DNA from: Boesenbergia rotunda
Lineage: Eukaryota; Streptophyta; Magnoliopsida; Zingiberales; Zingiberaceae
DNA length: 64,000 nucleotides
NCBI GenBank assembly: GCA_024364735.1
Contig: JAGFNQ010000883.1
Location: 88,754 to 152,753, forward strand
Direction: 5' to 3'
Positions 57,288 to 64,000 of this stretch are shown piece by piece; position 1 is the first letter of the stretch; each line of letters opens with the position of its first letter. The notes under the pieces are model-generated. The model did no database searches, was not told the origin of the DNA, and worked only from the letters and a program-made list of their open reading frames with translations. The position numbers and the translations under genes were made by a program.

Positions 57288-58398
57288 CAAGGTTCTGAGA
57301 ATCGGACCGGACATCGAACCGGTCGGAGCAAAGGTTCAGAGGTTCAGAGGTTCAACCGGTTTAACCGGGGGTTCAACCGGGATATAACTGGTATATAATA
57401 AAGCATGTATTTAATGTAAAATAGTAAATTGATTACGATTTAAAAAAACATGTAATATTGTAATTAACTAATTATTGATTAATGAACATTATTAATCTAC
57501 TGTCTAATCTCTAATGTCTTACATTATGTAATTAGTAATTACTTTGCATTATGGAGGCTTCAAAGTAATTACTTTGTATTAGTGATTAGACATTGCTACT
57601 GTCTAAGCATTGTGGAATTAGTGAATTACCGAATTACTTTGTAACTACTTTGCATTATGGAACTTAATTAATCTACTGTCTAAGGTCTTACATTATGTAA
57701 TTACTTTGTAAATTGATTACTATGCATTATGTAATCTACTTATCTACTGTCTAACGTAAACTGCAAAATCGGTTACCGACTTCAAAGTTCAACGGCCACA
57801 GAAGAGAAAGGCTGGTGGAGGCTGGAGCCGACGCGATGCGGCGACGTTGGCGGAGGCAGGAGACGGTGGCGGAGGCAGGCGACGTTGGCGGAGACGCGGT
57901 GGCTGGCGACGCTGGCGAAGGCCCAGCGGTTGGCGACGCCGGCGAAGGCGCAACGGTTGGCAACGCCGGCGAAGGCGCAGCGGTTGGCGACGCCGGTGAA
58001 GGCGCAGCGGTTGGCGACGCCGGCGAAGGCGCAGCGGCTGGCGGAGGCGATGTGATGCGGCTGGCGGAGGTGCGGCGGCTGGCGACGTTGGCGCAGCGGC
58101 TGGCGGAGGTGCGGCGACGACGTTGCCGGAGGTGCGAGTCGAGAAGACGAGGCGACGCTGAGAAATCGATTAAAAATTAGGTTTTTAATTAATGTTTTAA
58201 GTTTTACGGTTTTTAAGTTTTTTACCTTTTAAGTTTTTTTTAAAATCAAACCGGGTTTTCCGGTTCACCCGGTTCCCAGCCGGTTCACACCGGTCCACAG
58301 CCGGTTTTTAAACCACCAGTTTTCATCACTGATCCGGACCAGAAATCCGGTCGGTTCCCGGTCCGACCGACTGGTCCGGTCCGATTCTCTTAACATGG
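57288..58398 (+). mobile_element. Non-autonomous hAT-type DNA transposon (1111 bp)
   Basis: It is flanked by a perfect 8-bp duplication GTTTTGGA (57280-57287 and 58399-58406). Ends are CAAGGTTCTGAGAATCGG and, on the other strand, CCATGTTAAGAGAATCGG, 13 of 18 matching. Subterminal CCGGTT and AACCGG motifs are dense at both ends. The uninterrupted site is visible in the related LTR at about 52225. There is no transposase. The hAT assignment is from duplication length and end type. Confidence 0.8.
57815..58180 (+). repeat. GC-rich minisatellite inside the hAT element (27-bp unit)
   Basis: About six units of GGCGACGCCGGCGAAGGCGC plus AGCGGTT keep one reading frame and would encode repeats of GDAGEGAAV. 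The frame 57815-58180 (121 codons) begins ATGGAGGCT. I recognise no protein, and it contrasts sharply with AT-rich DNA on both sides (57400-57770). It may be a captured exon piece or simple expansion. Confidence 0.75.
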
Positions 58399-59158
58399 GT
58401 TTTGGAACAAACCTTGGTTGCAGGGAACAAAGGAACGAGTTTCTGCAGCTGAGGTGGCTCAATGGAGTGAGGCACCTCACTGGGACTAGGCGCCCGTCCC
58501 GTATGGACATGGGCGCCTCAGTGCAAGGCTATTTCAAAGCCATCGAAGCAAACTGCCACGATGCCTTTGGACCAAGTCATCTCAGGCGCCTGTGTTAACA
58601 AGAGCACCCCCATCAGCCCAGGCGCCCCAGTGAAGGGGATAAGCGCTAACCGAGCCTGCGGATAGGAGTTCTTACAGGAGAGGTCACGTGTCAGGCGCCC
58701 CCATCGATACAGGCGCTCCTATAGCTGCTATAAATAGGGGTTCACCCCCAAGCCTTCAAACAACTTCGGTCACATCGCTCCAAACACTTTCGTTCAAGCG
58801 CTACGCTCCGACAAGCTCTGACTTCGCGATTACAACGTCGACGATGACCCTCTGCTCCGAACTTCGATCCACCTCGGGCGTCGGTAAATTTTAATTTACG
58901 AAAAGTGCTGCAAATTCAAATTCAATTCTATATCTGTACTCAGCTTGTAAAAGATTTTTAACGAATATAGAATTGCTCAACGTAAACAGTCAAGGACCGT
59001 GGGCCTTGGTGTAGGAGCCGACTGCGACTCCGAACCAAGTAAAGCCAACTTGTGTTAGCGATTATTTTATAGTTTTCCGCTGCGTAATCGCTCTATTTTC
59101 TGAAAAATTTAATATCGATATTCAACCCCCCTCTATCGATTTTCTCCGATCCAACAAA

Positions 59159-59170
59159 TGATATCAGAGC
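59159..59170 (+). promoter_or_regulatory. Primer-binding site of the LTR5 element
   Basis: TGATATCAGAGC is a one-base variant of TGGTATCAGAGC, two bases after the LTR end. Confidence 0.8.
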
Positions 59171-59396
59171 GGGTGGCTCAAACTTGGTGCAACCACCAGT
59201 TTGAAAGTTTTTTTTTGGCTTTGCATAATTTTTAAATTTTTTTTCGAATCTTTCTCGTTAATCGAGGTTGGTGCAACACCACTCGATTTTTTTCCCCTTT
59301 CATTATTATATTTTCTCCCTGCACTACTAATCCAAGACTTAGTCTTGGAACAAGTTTTGTTTTGTTTTTAATTTTACAGTTAAAATTCAAATTGCC

Positions 59397-60363
59397 ATGC
59401 AAGAGGGATTCAGCACTGCCAGACCTCCTCTTTTCAGTGGAGAAGATTTCTCCTACTGGAAAAGCAGGATGGAAGTCCACCTGAAAACTCAGGTGGACAT
59501 GTGGATAATCATCCAATCTGGGCTGGAGATTCCCAAGAACACAGAAGGAGTGGCACAACACTATACTGAATGGGACGCCTTGTCGAAGAAGAAAATCGAG
59601 GCTGATGCAAAGGCAACCCAAACTTTGCAATGCGGTTTGACCAAGGAGGAGCTGAACCGGGTGGGACCCTTTAACAGTGCCAAAGAACTTTGGACCAAGC
59701 TGATCGAGCTGCATGAAGGAACTTCCGACAGCAGGATCAGCAAAAGAGATCTGTTGTTGAACAGACTCTACACGATCAAGATAAACGAAGGAGAATCAGC
59801 AGCACAGCTCCATGCCAGAATCCAGGAGCTGATGAATGGGTTGCATACAATATGTCACAAGGTCGAGAACCGTGACCTAATCAGGTATACACTAAACGCA
59901 TTCCCAAGGAACACATTGTGGGCATCCATGGTAGATGCCTACAAGGTTTTCCAGGGATCTTTCTAAAATTAAATTAGATGAACTTTTCTCTGAATTAGAA
60001 CTGCATGAACAAACTAACGCCACTTTGGCCGAGAAGAGTATAACTTTCATTGCAGGAAAACCTCAAGGAAATGCCCCAAGAAAAAGATTTAACCAGCACC
60101 CGAGTCTGACTCAGACTCAGATTCAGAAGATAGCGAAGGGGATCGACCCAAATTGGTTCGGCTAGCTCGGGACTACTACAAGGAGCTAAAGTACCAAACA
60201 AACAAAAAGAATACAAGCCGAAGAAAGGAAGATCCATCAGAACCTTCAACAACCTCGAAGAGCAAGCTCAACGTTACCTGCTACGAGTGCAATAAAAAGG
60301 GGCATTACAAGTCAGAGTGCCCCAATCTGAAGGAGACCAAGAAGGCGCGAAGAAAGAAGGCTC
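59397..60363 (+). pseudogene. SIRE-like gag, copy 1
   Basis: The gag starts MQEGFSTARPPLFSGEDFSY and passes CGLTKEELNRVGPFNSAKEL, SAAQLHARIQELMNG and RDLIRYTLNAFPRNTLWASM. A frameshift at about 59948 leads to LSKIKLDELFSELELHEQ, and another at about 60100 leads to the CCHC knuckle CYECNKKGHYKSEC (about 60277-60320). It is cut at KKARRKKAL by LTR sequence at 60364. The element's pol is not seen. Confidence 0.85.
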
Positions 60364-60735
60364 TGTTGGTGTAGGAAGAACCTAAGTCAAGCCTGGGTTT
60401 TGATAATGGCAAAGGGTTCAAAAGTTAAGGTGTTATTGTGATCTAACAAGTCTACTAAGTGTGTAGGAAAAGTCCTAGGTACACTAGGCAAAAAGTCCTG
60501 GCAAAGGGTTGGGCAAGAAGTCCTAGTCAAGGATTGGGCAAGAAGACCTGACCGAAAGTTGGGCAAAGAAGTCCTGGTCGAGGACTGGGCAATAAGTTCT
60601 GGCAAAGGGTTGGGCACCGAAGACCTGACCGGAAGTTGGGCACAAAGATCTGGTCAGGTGGATTGGTTAAAAGTCTAACCGGAGGAGTCGGTTGGCAAAA
60701 GGTAAACTCTCCTGAGAGGAGTAGGTGAGGACGCG
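60364..60735 (+). repeat. LTR5-type LTR start, second copy (first ~370 bp)
   Basis: It starts TGTTGGTGTAGGAAG and includes the GGGCAAGAAGTCCTGG minisatellite. It stops at GAGGACGCG, equivalent to about 57160 in the first copy, and joins gag sequence directly. Confidence 0.85.
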
Positions 60736-61576
60736 AGATTCCCAAGAATGCAGAAGGAGTGGCACAACACTAATTTGAATGGGATGCCTCGTTGAAAAAG
60801 AAGATCAAGACAAATGCAAAGGCAACTCAGACGTTACAATGCGGATTGACTAAAGAAGAGCTGAACCGGGTGGGACCTTTCAGTAGCGCCAAAGAACTTT
60901 GGAACAAGCTGATTGAGCTGCACGAAGGTACCTCCGACACCAGAATCAGCAAAAGGGATCTATTGCTGAACAGAATCTACACAATCAAGATGAATGAAGG
61001 TGAATCAGCAGCACAGCTCCACGCCAGAATCCAGGAGCTGATGAATGGGCTGCATGCAATAGGTCACAAGGTAGAGAACCGTGACCTAATCAGGTATACC
61101 CTAAACGCATTCCCTCGGAACACACTATGGGAATCTATGGTAGATGCTTACAAGGTGTCCAGGGACCTCTCAAAAATTAAATTAGATGAACTTTTCTCAG
61201 AATTAGAATTGCATGAATAGACTAACTCCACTTTGGTCGAGAAAAGTATTGCGTTTATTGTAGGTAAATCCCAAGGAAAAGTCCTCAAGAAGAAACCCCA
61301 ACCAGCACCAGAGTCTGACTCAGTCTCAGACTTAGAAGACAGTGAAGGGGATCGACCCAAGTTGGTTCAACTAGCTCAGGACTACTACAAGGAGCTGAAG
61401 CACCAGACACATAGAATGAAAGCAAGCCGAAGAAAGGAAGATCCAGCTGAACCTTCAACATCCACAAAAGGCAAAACAAATGTCACATGCTATGAATGCA
61501 ACAAGAAGGGACATTACAAATCAGAGTGTCCCAATCTGAAGGAGGCAAAGAAGACACGAAGGAAGAAAGCTCTTCA
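60736..61576 (+). pseudogene. SIRE-like gag, copy 2, N-truncated
   Basis: It begins at IPKNAEGVAQH, equivalent to about residue 44 of copy 1, and has stops at about 60772 and 61218. It passes CGLTKEELNRVGPFSSAKEL, RDLIRYTLNAFPRNTLWESM and the knuckle CYECNKKGHYKSEC (about 61489-61532). It is cut at KKTRRKKAL by copy A5. It is closely related to copy 1. Joining at 60735 deletes the rest of the LTR, the PBS and the gag start. Confidence 0.85.
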
Positions 61577-62884
61577 TGTTAGTAATATGAGAGAAGTGTC
61601 CTAAGGTAATCGCCTTATGATTGTAAGCATTTATTTTAATAAATGAATATTCACTATTTGAGTATACATGTCTGTGTATTTGATTAGGATCTTAAACTCA
61701 TTTACTGAATGTCCACATTACAATTCACAGGATGAGAGAATTTGTGATGAATTCACAACTAGTGATTATCTCTACATGTGCAATTGTGAAGTATTGAAAT
61801 TGCCCTTAGTTGATGAATTGATAAATAAGGACACTATCAATTCTGTTGAGACTAGCATGGGTTATTCTCTAATCAGGTGATTCTCACTGGCTGGTGACAT
61901 TGGGATGTCTGGAGATAAACATGAATGCTAGTTAAGGGAACTAGTTCATTGGAGTGACTGGCTGTAAAACATCACATGGTAGTCTACATATAGACATGTC
62001 AGTGAAGTTCTTACTGCAGCTTAAGTGCGATATTCCTTTGACTTGCGGTGTTCAAGTCATATTGGTCATGGAGACTTATACTTTAATATCTTAAGCAAGC
62101 ATCTCCAAGGAGGTGTGGACCCAGGATGGTTGGGTATAAGCCGAAGTGCCCGAAGATGTTTGAACAGCCTACAAAGGATTCACCACTCCTTGCGAGGGGA
62201 TGTATACCCAAGGCCTATCGTCGGATTGTTACTCAAAGCCTCTGGCCAGAGCATGACATGTTCAGAGTATGAGTCTCTGAAATACATGAGAGTAATTAGA
62301 ATCCGTTGGACGAGAAAGACATTACTTGGGCTAGGTGTGACGTAGTCAACCTAGTGGGGACTGACACATATAGACCATGTCCTGAACCAAGTGGGTATAA
62401 GATGGTGAAGGGAATGAGGCATGATTCATTAGAGCTGCTGAAGGGTTTCAGAATAATTTCTGAGGTCAACCGTTGATCTTTCGATTAATTGGGGATCATG
62501 ATGTACTACTAGGTGCCACTCATGATCGTTCTATAATTGATGAATTATAGACGGCCAACATAAATCGAAAGCCTATTTAGTCACACGCACTACGAGTAAT
62601 CTGAGGGATTTAAAATGAGTTGAAAATTAAATTTTTCGATCAAGAGAGATAAGTCGAATCTGAATTTTTCAGAGACGCATCGGAAGCATAAAATGGTTAA
62701 GTCTTTTGAAGACTTATTAGACGAATTAAATGAGTTTAATTCGTATGGTTACGGCATTGGTTTGGCCGGCCAAAGAGGGTCCCCACCCTCTTTGGTTTGG
62801 CCGGCCATAATAAGAGCGAGAACCAAATTGTTTGGTTCAAATTATAAAATAAACCGCGCGTGGTTTGTTTTATAAAATTATGGA

Positions 62885-62930
62885 TAAAGAAATTTATATA
62901 AAGAAATTTATATAAAGAAATTTATATAAA
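62885..62930 (+). repeat. 14-bp AT-rich tandem repeat in copy A5
   Basis: AAATTTATATAAAG is repeated three times, within the AT-rich part of the LTR that differs in length among copies. Confidence 0.85.
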
Positions 62931-63146
62931 GAGTTTTATTTTCATGGAAATTAAAATAAACCTTGGATTGGTTTATTTTATTTTATAAAATCAATAATGG
63001 ATTGATTTACCATGATAAAGAAATTTATTCTTTTTATGAAAATTAAAATGAACCATGGATTGGTTTATTTTATTTTATAAAAGCAATTATGAATTGATTT
63101 TTCCATGATAAGAAAAATTTATAAGATAGATTTCTTGTAAAATTTA

Positions 63147-63378
63147 TTCCATAATAAAAGGGGAGACATGGTTGTTTTTATTTTAAATTAAGTTATAATA
63201 AAAATTTGGCATAACGGAATAATTCATAAGAAATTTATAAGATAAATTTCTTGTAAAATTAATTCCATAATAAAAGGGGAGACATGGTTGTTTTTATTAT
63301 AAATTAAGTTATAATAAAAACTTGGCATAACGGAATAATTCATAGAAAAATTTATAAGATAAATTTCTTATGAAAAAT
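63147..63378 (+). repeat. 116-bp tandem duplication in copy A5
   Basis: TTCCATAATAAAAGGGGAGA starts at 63147 and again at 63263. The rest of the unit repeats with few changes. It explains part of the length difference from A1 and A3. Confidence 0.88.
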
Positions 63379-64000
63379 TTATTTCGTTAAGAAGGAGACT
63401 TGGCGACAAAGAGGCTACTATATAAAGGTGCATAGGCAAGGCTTGGAAATCAATTCAAGTGATCAAGGATTCTTGCCTAGCCTCTCTTCCTCTCCTTCTC
63501 TCCCTCTCCCTCTTCTAGGGCCGGCTACCCTCTCCCTCTTCTAGGGCCGGCTGCCCTCACCTCCTTTGCCGTGAGCCACCTCCACCAAGAAGAAGCCGAA
63601 GAAGAAGAAGAAGCGGACGCAACTCCTTCCTTCCTCCCGGAATCTGGATTCCGTTCTTCGTTTGGTGGTTATCTTTCATCTCTCTCTCTCTTGATATTCT
63701 TGTCGTGCCTTTGGAGAATCTAGTAGTTCTTGTCGGCACGAAACTCGTGTCTTTGCGAAGTCATCCCGAAGAAAACTCGGCGTGGACGCGAATAGAGGCG
63801 GAGCTTCCAAGGGACGCTATGGTTGGATCTCGTCCCTTACATCGAGTTACGTGAGGTATCAAGTAAATTAGTTTACTTTCTGCAAAATTTTAAATGCTTG
63901 ATCATGTCTCCACAACATAAGGTTGCATGCTAGATACGTGGTTAAAATAATTTATGAAATTATTTGTGCTAAACCTTCCGCTGCATGTAATTAAATTTTA

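Larger units (their letters stand above)
56884..59156 (+). repeat. SIRE-like LTR (LTR5), left-truncated and hosting a hAT element
   Basis: It resumes at LTR position about 120 after copy A4 and ends CTCCGATCCAACA. It carries a ~26-29-bp minisatellite of GGGCAAGAAGTCCTGG type at 56887-57110, GGCGCC motifs at about 58489-58716 and a TATAAATAGG box at 58729-58738. Its first ~120 bp are seen instead at 60364-60483. Confidence 0.85.
61577..64000 (+). mobile_element. Family A LTR, copy A5, running off the window end
   Basis: It starts TGTTAGTAATATGAG and reaches the ...CTTCCGCTGCA region that lies about 60-70 bp before the end in other copies. The left flank is CTTCA. A TATATAAAGG box lies at about 63419. 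Whether it is a solo LTR or the 5' LTR of a full element cannot be told here. Confidence 0.9.

Noticed and set aside
57815..58180. 121-codon GDAGEG repeat ORF as a real gene
   Set aside because: There is no recognisable domain, promoter or conserved flanks; it is kept only as a minisatellite.
58265..58510. 81-codon reverse ORF rich in CCGGTT-derived residues
   Set aside because: It covers the subterminal CCGGTT repeats of the hAT element and flanking LTR.

Overview
The window is intergenic DNA of a repeat-rich flowering plant, probably a monocot, although the species cannot be named from this sequence. The evidence is a dense stack of nested plant Ty1/Copia and Ty3/Gypsy LTR retrotransposons, CACTA and hAT DNA transposons, plant-type primer-binding sites (TGGTATCAGAGC and relatives), and decayed plant genes that keep their introns. 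I found no intact host gene. Almost every open reading frame is a retrotransposon piece or a chance frame inside an LTR.

Layout. 1-6.2 kb: two decayed, intron-containing host gene fragments on the + strand, a callose synthase (about 0.65-1.37 kb) and an NADP-malic enzyme (2.9-6.16 kb, many exons in family order with stops and frameshifts). 6.3-10.6 kb: a 5' half Copia element with a 104-bp LTR, cut off in the reverse transcriptase. It abuts an ambiguous base (N at 10612), and a SIRE-type Copia 3' half follows to about 14.93 kb. 14.9-18.8 kb: a minus-strand Tat-like Ty3/Gypsy 5' end (gag, PBS, LTR) whose LTR is split by a solo Copia LTR. 18.8-23.5 kb: unassigned AT-rich DNA, a second copy of that Gypsy LTR, and a tRNA-Val-like pseudogene. 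23.6-54.4 kb: pieces of TNT1-like Copia gag and pol that enclose a SIRE element. That element's 5' LTR holds a CACTA transposon, and its 3' LTR holds a complete 9.4-kb Copia element, which in turn holds a Ty3/Gypsy solo LTR and a SINE-like insertion. 54.4-64 kb: the 3' LTR of a TNT1-like element, another SIRE-like LTR carrying a hAT insertion, two copies of its gag, and a last copy of the 2.1-2.5 kb LTR family that runs off the end.

The nesting is unusually well documented, because several insertions keep their target-site duplications: CAACC, AAACT, ACCGG, GTATT, TGAAA, GTTTTGGA, GAAGG/AAAGG and GGT/GGC. Five copies of one long LTR family (called family A here, starting TGTTAGTGATATGAG and ending CCCAACA) occur. 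Three are clear solo LTRs with matching 5-bp duplications.

The observation most worth following up is the CACTA element at 24802-30445. It carries several exons and introns of a DNMT2-type tRNA cytosine-5 methyltransferase gene, including the family's CFT motif, with a solo Copia LTR dropped into one of the captured exons. Other points are a reverse transcriptase ORF with a duplicated segment (52827-54308), a possible assembly or recombination join at the N, LTRs packed with CG-centred palindromes, and a hAT element carrying a coding-phase 27-bp minisatellite.
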